DNA of 64,000 nucleotides from Alisma plantago-aquatica. Lineage: Eukaryota; Streptophyta; Magnoliopsida; Alismatales; Alismataceae. Location: contig OY856409.1 of assembly GCA_963693085.1 (NCBI GenBank), positions 1,616,979,711 through 1,617,043,710 of the forward strand, written 5' to 3'. The notes under the pieces were generated by a model. That model was not told the DNA's origin and did no database searches. It worked only from the letters and a program-made list of their open reading frames with translations. The translations under genes were made by a program, and so were the position numbers. Numbering within the stretch: position 1 is the stretch's first letter; the number at the start of each line of letters is the position of its first letter. Shown here in pieces: positions 11,103-24,634 of the stretch.

Positions 11103-13275
11103 TGTTGGTTTTTAGAGGAGACAGAGAAGGCAGCGGAAACAAAAAATTTCTTCTCCCAAACCCAGAATAAAGGAATCGCGTCAACGTCTATACAATAGGA
11201 AGGATGGTTTATAGAGGCGTACCTTGTCCCGAGGATTGCTCGGAGACATTACCTCACGGCTTGCATGGTCTTCACCTCTGGTCTTGGACGGTGTCTATGT
11301 AGATCCTGGTCTCACCGGGACTATCAGGATTGATAAATATCCTCTGAGCGGCAGAAGTCTCCCGCCTCTGCAGTAGTCCACACAGACCACCTGGAACTCC
11401 GATTGCCTTGTCGCACAAGGCACCGGAAGGAGTCGTACCCTCCTATTGGCGTACTAGTCACCAACACACTCTCCTGCCACCAGCCGCTTTTCGACAGTTG
11501 TCTTTCCCTTGTTGTGCCTCCCTTATCAGGTAGCACTTGCTCGGGCTCTCCTGGTTACCACAACCAGAGAGAATGACAACTTTGCAGAGCAACTGGTATT
11601 CTGAGTTGTACTTTGAGAAGCCCCCAATACCCCTATATATAGGAGGGTCATGGGATAGGGTTCTCTACCCCGGGAAATATGGGATTAAAGTAGGAGTAGA
11701 AGGATTCGAGATTTTCCACAAAACAACCAACTGCATCACCTGAAATGATCGTTTCAAGCATGAATCGATCGGTTGGGGACCTAAACCGATCGGTTCACAC
11801 CTGAACCGATTGGTTGGGGCACCTAAGTCGATCAGTTCACTTCTGAAACGATCGGTTCACTGCCCTGGTTAGTTCCTGATTGACTTTTCCTCTTTCATTT
11901 CGAATTTATCCAAATACCAATCCTTGTTCCAATCAAATTGGACAAGTGAACTGAAAATAAATTTCTCACCAACCTAACTTTCCCAACTTACTCGTTTGGA
12001 CCTATTGAGCCGATCGGTTCAACCCTTGAACCGGTCGACTCAAACTATCCCGAGCCGATCAGTTCATTACATGAGCCGATCGGTTGGGAGTGCAGACTAT
12101 GCAAAATCAGTCAATTGCAGTTTCAATCAATCCGATACTCTAATCAATCGGTCCAACACCTTGAACACTATGATATTGAGCTATCAATTGATTGAGTGTT
12201 TAATTAAACTAATAAACTCCTTTAGCAATCAATCTAAACATCGTTTGTGGATAAACTCCTCTTCCAGGTTAAATCCTATGTGTGTGACCCAGCAGGCCCA
12301 TTTCATGTTGGCAGTGAAAGTCCATAACACTTATGACTTCACAAGCAAAGAGTGGTGCCTAGTCGCACATCAGTGCTACCCAAGTGAAATAGAAAGTTGG
12401 AGAACAACTTTCAATCTTACAATTCGTGAATGGTGTTACAGTGAATGTATAATTCCTTTGTCACTAATGTCCTAAATGAACTCAAGGCATGCTACAGTCA
12501 TACTTTCAACATTCATCCATTTCTTTGATCTCAGAGCAGACTGGGTGAGATGTGTGTGACATCAATATCACATATTGATTCACACATGCATGTGCATGCC
12601 TTTCTCAATCCTACTCATCAAGTGGCCATGGACATAAAACTCCCTTAGGAGGGACAAATCTCATATCTATCACTCACTCCTCAAAAGCCCCATGGTTAAA
12701 ATTCCCCCAATCATCACATTTATAACAACCCATGTTTCAAAACTGCGTTTGATGATGTCAAAGTGTACCCAACGACATGTGTTGAGTGTAGTGATTTCAG
12801 GTCTAAGAATCACACTCACCACCATCACTGTGAGAGCTGACTGTGACTACCAAATCATGGTTTCATGTGTCACTCTCACAGTGGGTCTGTCAAGTACACT
12901 TATTCTCTAACAAGTACCTATGTGCTTGGTTTGATATTACTATATCATGACTAATGAGATTCTGTCATCATCCAAAACACAATCTAGTCTTTAGTGTTAT
13001 TGACGTCTATGGTTATTTCCACAATAACAACTGACTAGGGACTAAACAAGAATGTATACTCTTAACATTTGTATGATCTCATTGTTTAGGTCCTGAACCT
13101 AAAAGCATACGTTATTGAGTAAAACAATTCTCTACACATCTATCATGTTATACTATCATCTCATAAATAGTTAAAACATATAGATCGGAAATTGACTTTA
13201 TTATTATTCAAATCGTTTACAAAGTATCCCATTATAATCATCACATGACTTGCTCTATGGGCACACACACCGACA
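11103..13275 (-). repeat. Copia element 1, right LTR (5-prime LTR of the element)
   Basis: 2173 bp, a direct repeat of 4077-6291. It has the perfect palindrome AACCGATCGGTT at 11784-11795 and neighbours at 11765-12090, plus a CCCTATATATAGGAGG segment near 11632-11645 that reads as a TATA box on the minus strand. It ends ACACACCGACA where the other LTR ends ACACACCAACA. The open frame at 11996-12475 is the counterpart of 5045-5491 and is not called. Confidence 0.9.
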
Positions 13276-13280
13276 AACAC
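13276..13280. repeat. Target-site duplication, right of copia element 1 (AACAC)
   Basis: Partner of GACAT at 4072-4076; the empty site in internal region 2 is GACAC (33926-33930). The two copies are explained by one transition each. Confidence 0.65.
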
Positions 13281-15657
13281 TTCTTATGCATGTCATCCTC
13301 AATATTACACATGGTTACTTCCATATTATGGTAATGTCACATCACTCTTACAGAGGTCATGTTCTTCTCTTTCAATTCATACATAACTTATCTTGGGTCA
13401 GGACAAAAACCCCCCACATAAGAAGACATTTGCAAATATGGAACATAGAAACTTGTTGTGTCACCTGTACAAATCAAATAGTAACTTTCAACTTTAAATT
13501 CTAGCTATCATCCTGAAATTATATCTATTGTATCAACAAATTACTTAAAAGTCATACTCATTGGCTCTTATCAAACATAGAACATTATGTATCTCTTATC
13601 ATATGTAACTTTATAAGGTTTCATCTCTATGCTCCTTTAATGGATGTTGTAATTAACAACTCCATTAACCATCTAGGAATCCCCTAATTTTCAAGAACTA
13701 TGAGGAATATGTATTTAGAGGACTCTCCAATCATCTCAATGGTGGATTGACCATCTATTTGGTTGAAGAATCATACACTTGTCTATAATTGTTAACAAAT
13801 ATAACTTCCTGGTTGCCATTGTTGGGGTAGAGAAATGACATTGTCTTCATCTTATTAGGATTCACATAACATACTTAATAGAGGTATCATAACTCTAAGA
13901 GGATACTTTAGTCAACCCTCAACTCATTCTTGCTAGACTTGTCACACGTGAGTACAGTTGCTTCAACATTCTTAAGGTTTAGAAAAGATGTTAACCATGT
14001 TAATGACCATCTCTGAAATATTTTGAGATGTCATCATTCCAAGCTTGATACAACTTGTAAGACATGACATGAACACTCTGGTTCTCCTATTCATAAATTC
14101 TATTGGTATGTTGGTTAGTCTAAAGGACATAACCCTAAACTTACCATGTTCATGTAACTTATGTCATCCATTCTAACTCTTATGCATTTATATTTTGATC
14201 CTAGGTTTATCATAAAGGAACACGGTAACACATCAACAAACCATCTATCCTTGATAGTGGTCTTGCCCAGCTATCACTAGACCATACACAACATTATAGA
14301 ATCACTTTTGTTTTTTCCTTCCAAACAACATTTATAGGATCATCATCAACTCTCTCTCTCTCTGTCTCTCTCTAAGGGAGAGGAATACTTGGAATGTTCA
14401 TTTAATAAACATCTCCAACCTTCACATACTTCCATACTATTGATACATCTTGGATACTAGGATTCATTACCATGGTATCCACCTCATTCACTATAAGGAA
14501 CTCACATCCTTATCTCATCTAATTTTACCAACATAACAAATCTCAAGACATATAAGAGGAGTCTTCCTAATTATTGGAAGGCTCAAAATCAAACTCATCA
14601 CAAACTTTATGATCTTAGAACCATAGTCCAAGCAACCTTATGCTATAATAAGCTATCCACCCTCATGTTTGCAGCGAATCTACACATACCAAGTAGCAAT
14701 GATCCACTTGAAAGTTGTTCCCTAAAAAGGAAAGACACTTCCCATATCATAGTAGTATTTTCAAGGGTCACTAGTAGAAAGGTAACCAATCCTATTTTTC
14801 ATTATGCATGTTACAACTTCTTATGTATCATTTTACCTTTTTCATTTCAAGTTCCTTGCCATTAGCATAGGAATCATCATGATTAACATATCTCATTACT
14901 CCTTCCTTGATGACTATTTATCCCACTAGGGTATGTTCTCTTATTTTATTATGTTTTTCAACCACTTATCAACAGGTAAATCATCATATTCCACAATTTC
15001 TTCATTAAACATGGATTATCTCTCTTAATTTCTTTTACATGTCATGCTGATTTTACATTAAAATTTTCTTACATACAAAGGTTGCTCTAAGATTAACTCA
15101 GGTTCCACTTTATTCCTTTGTCATTGTTCCCATTCATCTTCTCATTTTATACTTATCATAGGAGTTCTATCCATTTTATATGGATTTCATACCTTGAATC
15201 ACTTTATAAGTACAAACTTACCTGTCTTTTACTTTATTATCTTGTTGAATTACATCTTCAAAAACTCCTCTTTTGCTTATTTGTATTCGGATTTAGATTT
15301 CATGTTATGGTATCTTTCTCTTATAGTTACCAAACATTCAAGTTTTGATAGTTAATGATGTAATTCTCATCTTCTCTTGAGGTAATATTGAGTTATATGT
15401 ACCATGATTTCTAATTCATTATGCTCATTAGATTGTTTCAAAATGACTACTTGATCAGAGTAATAAAAAAGATAACAACCTAAGAGTTCCATTCTTATCG
15501 TTTCTTCAATAATTGAATACCTGGCCAGGGCACCCAAATATTGAGATTAGGCAGTATGCACCATATTTTTATGTCATGTTCCTAATTTTGACATCATCCT
15601 AGTCCTAAGTCCTGGTGTCCCTGTAGACTCGATGAACCTAAAGCTCTGATACCAACG
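13281..15657 (-). mobile_element. Array internal region 1, main part, non-coding
   Basis: It matches 33931-36332 throughout. No protein domain is visible in either strand of either copy and open frames are short and unconserved, so the element is LARD-like. A CT-rich microsatellite lies at 14350-14376 (also 35008-35036). The block at 15431-15545 matches, in reverse complement, 25940-26050 of the gag-bearing element, including CCTGGCCAGGTATT and ATTACTCTGATCAAGTA, which ties the two families together. The PBS complement closes it at 15643-15654. Confidence 0.7.
15643..15654 (-). promoter_or_regulatory. Primer-binding site, array internal region 1
   Basis: GCTCTGATACCA on the plus strand is the exact complement of TGGTATCAGAGC, the initiator tRNA-Met site of plant retrotransposons. 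It lies 3 bp from the LTR2 start TGTTAGAACC and sets orientation and boundary. Confidence 0.85.
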
Positions 15658-18600
15658 TGTTAGAACCTTATACACTAAACGAGATTACCCAAAACATAAA
15701 ACACAATCGATCACTAATTAATCACATATCCAAAAATATGGGTAAATTACAATCAATTTCAACATCAACACCCACTCATAAACATTTGCATAAGAGCCCA
15801 ACATATTTCTTGTATCCATACTATGACAAGCATTTGATACAAATTGTTCTATTTCCATATCCACAATATATATAGACGGGAGAACAATATTTGTATATGC
15901 CACACAAACAAGCATTAACATGCTAAAAAAATTATGATTCGTGTGAAACACCATATACAAACCATTCTTGCCCAGACCGGAGAGTATAGGGATGACTCTA
16001 GGACACACTAGACATCTAATCAACTTTCTCAAAGATTCATTACTACAACTCCTCTTTGTTGCCACATGTTTGTTTTTGCCACTTCCAATTACCTAAAAAA
16101 ATGTGACAAACCACAAGGGTGAGATCCATGTCCCAGCAAGAGATATAACCTCCAACTACGTTTAATGATTATAACATCTTTAAGTAATTAAACATTTTAA
16201 GTAGTTTAATCAGATATAACAAATAATCTCATCAACACTGATGGTTAACAAAATACATAAAGGAGCAGATAATAACTATCTTCATTAGCTATATACTATT
16301 CTCATATCCCTATTAACAATATAAGGAGTCTATCAGCATGAGCATCTCTAACATCATGAATAAGTCTAGTATCCTATGCATAGCTAACAACATCAGCATG
16401 TCTAATAGGTTTAACATATCAACATCATAAGAAGAGCTACAACATAAGCACAACTATCTGGATAAGCATGATTAGCAATATATGCATCTCTAGTTACAAA
16501 GGCATAGCTAGCAATATAAGCACAAGCATCCCTGACATCACGAATACGTCTAGTAACATATCATGGCTATCAATATTGGCATCTCAAATAAAGGGAACAG
16601 ATTTACATCATAAGTAGAACTAACATCATAGCACAATGAACTGCATAGGCATGATTAGTAGTTTAAGCATTTCTAATTACATAGGCATGGCTAGTAATAT
16701 TAAACATAGCTAGAAGCATCATCTTAACCATCAATGTTAGTATATTTGATAACATAAGCATGTTTACAACATCATCATAACTACAACATAAGCATATCTA
16801 TTATCTCTTATTGTACTATACATGATCTCAGTGAAAAGAAAGCAAACAAGGGTTATCATCCAATATGAAGTTTTGTGTATAACCCTAAACAGATATGAAA
16901 GACGACTGTCTTACATCTTTTATTACACCCTGGGGAATTTGAATCGTACCATCCAAGTTCAACCAACCCGTGCAAAGGGCTATTCGGTTCCATATAAGAT
17001 CTAGGAGTGCCGGTATCCTAAGATCTCTTCCCCTCGATTAGTACGAGTGAAAAGGCAGTGGCATATCGGTCAAAGCTACCACTGTGTGACATATAGTCAA
17101 GTTTCTAACCACTAGTCCACCCTTGGTATAGGTCACATCACTAGAAACCAGGGTATACAAAACCCTCTAACCCAAGGTACAAACACAGTTGTCCTCAATC
17201 ACATAAAATGTTTGAGGCATGACCATAGCCATCCTCCATAACCAACATTGTGGATGACAAGGATATATCCTCAACTTTCCACCCCCACATACTCAACAAT
17301 ATGCACTCTGAGTTTCCCTTAGGAATACTCGTTTCACCATCCAACAAGTTCTCACACTAAAGATGGCTCTACGACACAGGGCACTACATGATTAGAGTTG
17401 CACTTTATTAGTTATGCCAATTAGGTGAATTAAGGTTGCATCAAACAAGTGGACATACAAACCCTAATTCACTTCTAGAAAGCATATAAATATCAAAACT
17501 TCAAAAGATATAAAACGTGTGAAACATAATTTCTCATCTCATCATCACATGGTACTATTCACTTTCCATTCATGATACTACAATAGTCATCATACTATCA
17601 CAAGATAAAAATCCTTTTCACAATATCACAGGGTATCAACCCTTATCAACACAAGAGGATTACACCTCATTCAGGGCTCAACCATGCCCAAAGGTCATTA
17701 AGACCATCATACTATTCCCTGCAAGATAATCATTATCATTCCATGCCTTATAGCAAGGCTCAACAACATCACTTACATATAATACACCAGATCAGCACAA
17801 TGTTTCATTAGTGAACTAGGAGATATTCATAAACCATCATAGAAGGTTTATATTAGCATTAAGAATATTCCTTTATTACATCAACATGCAAGTAATTTCT
17901 AGATATGATTAACCCTCATCATATTCATAATGCACATGTTTAGCATAAGAAAGTATCAACCATGTGGCTATGATAACCATCAATTAAAACATTAAGTTTA
18001 TGATCATATTAAGGAGGTTATTTCACCATCATGCCATCATATAAGAATGTTAAACACGAATACTCATCTTTATCTATTTACATTAGAGTTAGGTTCAACA
18101 AGATAAATTATATTAGTGTTATTAATTAGAACTCATACCCAAACCCTAACTCACGGCATCCCCCATTGAATGATGGATGCATAAGGTGAAGCATCACCAT
18201 CACATTTCATACTATTATCAAGTATGAACTCACACATAAATCAAGGTGTAACCATCGGGTTATAGCATACTAAGGTTTCAACAACAATAAGAGAGTACTC
18301 CATTATTGTATTAATCATTGAAGGACTATTCATAGCCAATTACCATCATTTACTTATATTAAATCTAGGTATGACATGCTATACCTCATTAGGGTTACAT
18401 ATCAACACAATATGGTTATCATCCCATATATTCATATGAGCGAATAGGTAAGACTACCTTATTAAGGGTAACCCTCCATTTGTTCCTCCATCTTTCAACC
18501 CATATCACCATACCACTATGTCACCTAGAACCATTGGATGTTTAAAAGGTAAGACCATTGGTTTCTTACATAAGTAAATGCCTTGGATAAACCACCTATG

Positions 18601-18906
18601 AAGTCCTTGAGCTGTTCTCCAGAAAGAGTCACCATTTAACCCTAGACATCCCTTGATTAACAACATTAAAAGTTCCATTGAGAGTAGGGTAAAACACTAA
18701 ATAATTGTTTATTTAAAACAATCAGTCAATAAATGAGATTCTTAAGTTGATCTCATAAACGAAAACATATAAATCACTTTATTAGGACCAACACATTACA
18801 TATAGGCATCATTCCAATTGGAGTATTGGTCCGACCATTGCATCAAATAACCCAAGAAACCATTGGTTTAAGGCTTGATTGATGCTACAACTACATGCTT
18901 AACTCA

Positions 18907-18911
18907 CCATA
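18907..18911. repeat. Target-site duplication CCATA, left
   Basis: CCATA immediately precedes TGTAACATCC and is repeated exactly at 32296-32300. LTR1 has a single copy at 2444-2448 with matching flanks (AACTCA before, GGT after). Confidence 0.92.
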
Positions 18912-20339
18912 TGTAACATCCATGACTTGGGTTATGCCTTAACCCTAGATGTTTTTCTTAATAAAGTTAATTATATGCTTTCTCTTATTTCTTGAAAAGT
19001 AATTAAGGTTCAAGAGGAACTTATGTTTCAATTTTAGTCCTTTTTGAATAATGTTGAAACATTGTTTTACTTATTTTGGACTAAAGTACAAATTACCCAA
19101 GTTGAGGGGTTAAATTGCAAATGTTACATGATAAGATGTTCCTCATATGTTGAAGCATCATGAGAATGAAGATGATGCATAGGTATGGCTTGTGGTAGCC
19201 TGAGTACCGAGAAAGAGCTGATAAAGCAATGTTTGTGCATTAAAACCTAGTTTTGGTATCATGTGCAAATTACCCAAAACCTAGGGTTTAATATGAAAAG
19301 TACCACTTCAAAATAGTCCCTAATGTTTCTTGGAATCATTTAGAGCAAATAAAATGAGAGGGGCGTCTCATTTGTATCTCTTTGGAGGAGAGAGAATCTT
19401 GATATTAAAATAATCAAGATTTAAGCTTAATTGGAACTTTACTTCAATTAATGCAAAAATAAATATATTAATTGAATAGCCCTTTAACCAAAAGGTGAGG
19501 GATGATATTGCAAAAGGGTGGACGACCATGTGCCTTGCAAAGGCACGAAAATATCTAAAGGAAGTGGATAACTCACTCACATTATTAAAAGAAAAAGAAT
19601 TATCCACTGACTTTAGGATATTATTATTAAATGGATTAAGGTGCTTAGTTTGTTTTTCTCTAAATCATGGATAATTGATAGGAATAAGAGGAAAGGAAGA
19701 TATACTCGTATCTAAGGAAGAGGGGGGGGAAGTGGAAAGGAAATGGAGGAGATAATCCCTACTTTCTCTCTCTTAAATGAATTTTTCATAAAATTCATAT
19801 ATATGCTCCTTTATCCATGAGTTGAAAGGGTAATTTCGAAACCCCTTTCACTTCTTGAGTGCAAAAATGACCAAGGGAGCTTGGAGCAACAGGATGAAGA
19901 CCCCCAACCTGTTGGTAAGCTTCTTGACCTTCTTTCACCATGATTTCATGGTGGAAATCGAAAATAAATGATGGATTTCTTCTTTTCTCCATGCAATCTT
20001 CTATCCTAGCCATTTCTTTTCACTCAAAAGCTTGAGGACGAGCTTGGGATAGTTGAGAAAGCTTCTTCCACCATTAAATACGTGGATCTTGGAGCTTTTA
20101 AGCTCAATTGGAGGCGGGTTATATAACTTAAACCCTTAAATGTTGTTATTGCATTCAATTCTCCATTAATTGTTGATCATTTTGTTCTACTTGAAATTCC
20201 CTTGATCCATTGATATAATTACCATGAAAATGGCAGTAGCTTTTGAATGAACGAAGGTATATGATTATGACATCATCTTAGGCACACATTCCAACAAGTT
20301 TCTATTGCAAACGATTTCAACAATATGGTCCAATCGATT

Positions 20340-21300
20340 TCACCAAAACCGTTTGGTGACCAAATAGTTTGCAAACCGTTTGGAGGTTTGGACCCCAAAC
20401 TGTTTATAAGGGTTGACCGTTTGTATGGGTTGACTGTTTGAGGTCAGGACCCTAGTACATGTTGGATGATGATCTAATGTATTCAATTGATTAGTTCAAT
20501 ATATGGACAATCCTCCAATTAGAACCCTAATCGGGTTAAGTGTTGAAATTTCAATTGGTTGATGTAATATGTTGGGTTGATTAACCCAAACGGTCTCAAG
20601 ACCATTTGGAGGTTACCCAAATGGTCTCAAGACCGTTTGGAGGTCAACCAAGACCGTTTGGAGGTCTAGGGTCGAGTATGGTTGAGTATTTGAAGATCCA
20701 AAGATATCAAATTGAAATGCAATCTATAGCTAAATTGATGATCGATTCAATGATGCAAACCCTAGCTGATTTTCACAAATTTCATTAAAAACGGTCTCAA
20801 GACTATTTGGAGATCATCCAAAAGACCTCAAGACCGTTTGAGGTCAGGTCATGTCATGGTTTGATGATGATCCAATGATTTCAATTGGACTAGTTCCACA
20901 ATGTCAACCATTGATGGTTCCTTGATTTCAAAACCCTAATTGATGGTTTCTTGATTATAAACCCTAGTTCAATTGGGTTCAAAACCCTAATTGAGGTCCA
21001 ATTGAAGGATGATTCAATGGTCCAATTGAAGAATAAATCAGTGGTTTAATTGATAGATGGTTTAATGATTGAAATCTTGAATCGATAAGGTGATGGAAGA
21101 CCTTTTTGGTCCATTCGGTTTTGAGAGAGTTTGGACCAAACAGTCTTAAGACCGTTTGAGTCCAAATGGTCTCAAGACCATTTGAGACCAAATGGTCTCA
21201 AACTGTTTGGAGACCCAAGTGGTTTCAAGTGTAAATTGCCCATACGGTTTCATTATTGTTTTGCTTAAACAGTTTCAAACCGTTTGGAGCATCAATGGTC
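20340..21300. repeat. CGGTCT...AGACCG hairpin cluster in left LTR
   Basis: A dispersed cluster of about twenty copies of ACGGTCT, AGACCGTTTGG and variants, often paired as inverted repeats (arms CAAACGGTCT and AGACCGTTTG around a CA or TA centre). Many copies differ by C-to-T or G-to-A changes. The matching cluster in the right LTR is at 28100-29090. Confidence 0.8.
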
Positions 21301-21689
21301 AAGAACGTTTGGATGTTTCAATGTGATTAAGTCAATTGGAAACCTAAGGTGATGAAAGATAAAATGACCCTATGGTTGCTACTAATTTATCTCAAAGATA
21401 ATCACTAGGGTTGTACCTTTAAGGTACTAAGTAATTGGTGACCCTAGATGAGTTAATCCCTGAAGCTTAAGTAAGCAATATTTTAATACACTATGTCAAC
21501 CCTAATTGGATGTGTTTAATTAAAGGGTTGGTTGACCTAATTTATCCAAGCTTGACATAGTAAACATCATAGAAAGGATGAGGTAGAGAGGAATCCATAC
21601 AATTTAGGATAATCATGTAATGGACAAGCCTTAAACACTATCAATATGAATAAACTAAGATTTTAGGGTATGATCTTTGATGAAGTGAT

Positions 21690-21960
21690 CATGAAACCCT
21701 AGATGAGGGTGATTCCATAAGAAACCCTAATTGAGGGTGATTCCATGAGGAACCCTAGTTGAGGGTGATTCCATGAGAAACCCTAGTTGAGAGTGATTCC
21801 ATGAGGAACCCTAATGAAGGGTGATTCCATGTGTAACCCTAATTGAGGGTGATGCCATGTGAAACCTTAATTGAGGGTGATGCCATGTGAAACCCTATGC
21901 AATGGTATGATGAGGAGCCCTAATACAGGGTGAAGGTATGTGAAACTCTAATTTGGAGTT
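21690..21960. repeat. Short tandem repeat with ACCCTAATTGAGGGT cores
   Basis: About ten units of roughly 25-30 bp, each with AACCCTAATTGAGGGTGATT-like sequence followed by CCATG and a short spacer. The ACCCT...AGGGT halves form a small hairpin. It superficially resembles telomere sequence but the unit is far longer. Counterpart at 29490-29760. Confidence 0.8.
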
Positions 21961-22567
21961 ATGATACATGAAACCTTAATCTTGGGCAATATGATGACAA
22001 ACCAGAACCCTAATAATAAAATAGTGGGTAAAGCCTTATAAAGGTGAAATATCTCAAATGGTTGATTATAGGCAACCTTATAGTAAGCAATGCCTTAACC
22101 TGAGATGAGTCCATATCTTTGAAGATAGTTGGGCCATTCTTGTGTGTGACCTATGCACTTCATGGTAAGAGTGATAGGTTAGTGAATGAAAGTGTTAAGA
22201 TGGGAAACACCTTAATCCAAGATAAGTTGATAACTCAAGAAAGTTGGAAGTGATAAGGAAAGTGACACATCAAGATATGATAGGTATCACCTTTAGCATT
22301 CCAGGGTTGATATACCTTGATGCACCTCAAATCCAATATACTTGGACAAGAAACACATGAAGTGTGTTATGTAAATTGTTACAATGAAATGTAATGAGTT
22401 TCATATACTTTGATAAGCATAGGCTAATATACCTTGAGAATGGAGTTAATCCAAACTATTGAGTATGATGTAGTCATACCATGAGAAGGATGGGAAATGA
22501 ACTCATACCTTGTATTGATAATCATTTAATGATAAATGTTAATAGTAATAAACATGATTGTATACTC

Positions 22568-22742
22568 GAGATGTTTAATGGCCTTGTGAGCCATATGGTT
22601 AGATGTTGCCTAGTGAGAGGTGACAAGATGTTTAATGGCCTTGTGAGCCATATGGTTAGTTGTTGCCTAGTGAGAGGTGACAAGATGTTTTATGAGCCTT
22701 ACAAGCCATGAGAATAATTGTGGCCTAGTGAGAGGTACCAAG
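22568..22742. repeat. 57-bp tandem duplication in left LTR
   Basis: Two near-identical 57-bp units (ATGTTTAATGGCCTTGTGAG ... GAGAGGTGACAAG) plus a diverged third. Because 57 is divisible by three the open frame at 22481-22711 spans it. Counterpart at 30366-30540. Confidence 0.8.
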
Positions 22743-22907
22743 ATGATTATAAAAGTTCACTGCAAGAAATGATAATAATAGACCTAATAAAAGGAACAAT
22801 TATATTTAATAAGGAATATGAACAACTATGAAGGCTAACCTCAGGGTTCAGAGCCTAAAGAAGGATGTGATGATTAATGATGAGTTAAAGGAATTTATAT
22901 TCCATGA

Positions 22908-23470
22908 TCTGTGTAATCAGGATTGGTTAAAGTCCAATGCATGGCTGTGTAATCAAGATTGGTTAAAGTCCAATGCCTGGATGTGAAATCAGGATTGGTT
23001 AGAGGCCAATGCCTGGCGGTGTAATCAGGATTGGTAGTGTCCAATGCCTGGCGGTGTAATCAGGATTGGTTGAAGTCCAATGCCTGGCTATGAAATCGGG
23101 ATTGGTTAGAGTCCAATGCCTAGTTGTGTAATTAGGATTGGTTAAAGTCCAATGTCTGGCGGTGTAATCAGGTTTGGAAGAGTCCAATACCTGGCAGAGG
23201 CATGAAGCCTGTAATTAGGATTGGTTAAAGTCCAATACCTGGCAGAGGCATGAAGCCTGTAATCAGGATTGGTTAAAGTCCAATGCTTGGCTGTGAAATC
23301 AGGGTTGGTTAAAGTCCAATGTCTGGCTGTGAAATTAGGGTTGTTTAAAGTCCAATGCCTGGCTGTGTAATCAGGGTTGGTTAAAGTCCAATGCCTGGCT
23401 GTGAAATCAGGATTGGTGGTGTCCAACGCCTGGTGGTGTAATCAAGTTTGGAAGAGTCCAATACCTGGCA
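22908..23470. repeat. 36-bp minisatellite in left LTR
   Basis: About fourteen units built on TAATCAGGATTGGTTAAAG, TCCAATGCCTGGCTGTG. Some units carry an extra insert with CAGAGGCATGAAGCC. Because 36 is divisible by three, long repetitive minus-strand frames appear (a 12-residue unit like TNPDYTARHWTL); these are by-products of the period, not proteins. Counterpart at 30706-31270 with a slightly different unit arrangement. Confidence 0.88.
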
Positions 23471-23484
23471 GAGGCTTAATGCTT

Positions 23485-23670
23485 GCAATGATGACACAAG
23501 ATTGGTAATAACCCAATGCCTGTAATGATGACACAGGATTGGTAATAACCCAATGCCTGTAATGATGACACAAGATTGGTAATAACCCAATGCCTATAAT
23601 GATGACACATGATTGGTAATAACCTAATACCTGTAATGATGACACAGGATCGGTAATAACACAATGCATG
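23485..23670. repeat. 37-bp minisatellite in left LTR
   Basis: About five units built on GATGACACAGGATTGGTAAT, AACCCAATGCCTGTAAT. The core GGATTGGT...CCAATGCCTG is shared with the neighbouring 36-bp array, so one probably arose from the other. Counterpart at 31280-31470. Confidence 0.85.
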
Positions 23671-24506
23671 TATTAATGATATATGAGTACATGGTAGATG
23701 TAATCCCTTATCTGTTTAGCAGATTGGCAAAGGCCAATGGATTGAAACAAGAATGTCTCTGGGGTGACATATCAAGATAATGAGTGTCACAAGAGAAGTT
23801 TGACATAATGATATAGTTTGATAGACAAATGATATACATGTTTTTCCTATTCATTATGAGGAGAATAGATGATTCACTGCTCTATCATAAACAGTTGCAA
23901 TACTTTAAAAGATTAGAATGTTCTAAACTGCTTATCCTCTGCCCAATTTTATATCATTCATCTACAATAGTAATGTTTTTGGCGGAGAGTTATATCTCTC
24001 GCTGTGGCAATTACAATTGTCTCACCCCCGTGGGATCCAACATTTTTAGGTGGACAAGCACAGAGGAGACTGAGAATATCTTACAGAGGAAGAGCATTAG
24101 CAGTAGCAGTGATAGCAGTGACAGCTCAGGTTGAGTGCACTATCTGTCGTGTCTTGTAGATAGAAGTTTTATGTGTCGTCTCTGTACTCTCAGGTCCTCA
24201 GAGTTAGTAGTTAATATTTTTACATCGATCTGAGTTTTTGGCTTGATGCCTCGAGGTTCTTATACTGTCTGTGTTTAGCTTTTAACAAGGCAGTGGATAT
24301 TGTAACTCTCAAGAAGAGATGGTACAAGATATGTACTTATGAACCAGGATGTAAATGTAATACATTGGTTCTTATTGAAAGAGTTTTCCTATAATTGGAT
24401 CTCTTTGAAAAAGGTTTTAATTTTTAATGATTTTTTTAATCCGCTGCGAATGATAAGCTTCCGCATTAGTTAATCTTGTTTTTGTGAGTTGGATCCCACA
24501 ATTTAG

Positions 24507-24518
24507 TGGTATCAGAGC
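24507..24518 (+). promoter_or_regulatory. Primer-binding site of the gag-only element
   Basis: TGGTATCAGAGC, an exact match to the initiator tRNA-Met primer site, six bases after the left LTR end. It sets the plus orientation. Confidence 0.92.
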
Positions 24519-24634
24519 TCTAGGTTCGCTGAGTCTACAAAGACATAGGACTAAGGTATCGAGTCTATTCTAAGTGTACTCAGTGTATCTTATAGTGCCT
24601 TCTGCTTATACAGAAGAAGATATATAACTCAAGG

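Larger units (their letters stand above)
4077..13275 (-). mobile_element. Copia element 1, full structure, defective
   Basis: A 9.2-kb Ty1/copia retrotransposon on the minus strand. LTRs are 4077-6291 and 11103-13275 (about 2.2 kb), both TGTTGG to CCGACA/CCAACA. The PBS lies beside the right LTR and the PPT beside the left one. Pol remnants run from 9748 down to 6307 in the copia order protease, integrase, reverse transcriptase, RNase H, which separates copia from gypsy. Gag is nearly gone. Pol is broken by stops and frame changes and the RT active site is altered. The LTRs differ at many bases and by small indels, so it is not recent. It sits in internal region 1 of the array with reconcilable 5-bp target duplications. 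Confidence 0.9.
18912..24500 (+). repeat. Gag-only element, left LTR
   Basis: 5589 bp, TGTAACATCC to GGATCCCACA, a close direct repeat of 26680-32295. It is packed with internal repeats: CGGTCT/AGACCG hairpins (20340-21300), ACCCTAATTGAGGGT units (21690-21960), a duplicated 57-bp unit (22570-22740), 36-bp units (22908-23470) and 37-bp units (23485-23670). No host or viral gene is supported inside it. Confidence 0.92.

Noticed and set aside
21690..21960. AACCCTAA-rich stretch resembling plant telomere repeat
   Set aside because: The unit is 25-30 bp with other sequence between the CCCTAA words and is part of a retrotransposon LTR, so it is not an interstitial telomere array.
22900..23470. Possible CRISPR array because of regular repeats
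   Set aside because: Units are contiguous without unique spacers, in a plant LTR; this is a minisatellite.
22999..23669. Long repetitive minus-strand open frames (12-residue unit TNPDYTARHWTL and similar), repeated at 30793-31458
   Set aside because: They arise because the minisatellite period is 36 bp, a multiple of three; the frames break wherever the unit length changes and no start context or domain is present.
24507..24518. tRNA-Met-like match, also at 11090, 15643, 36318 and 58943
   Set aside because: These are short primer-binding sites beside LTRs, not tRNA genes; no cloverleaf surrounds them.
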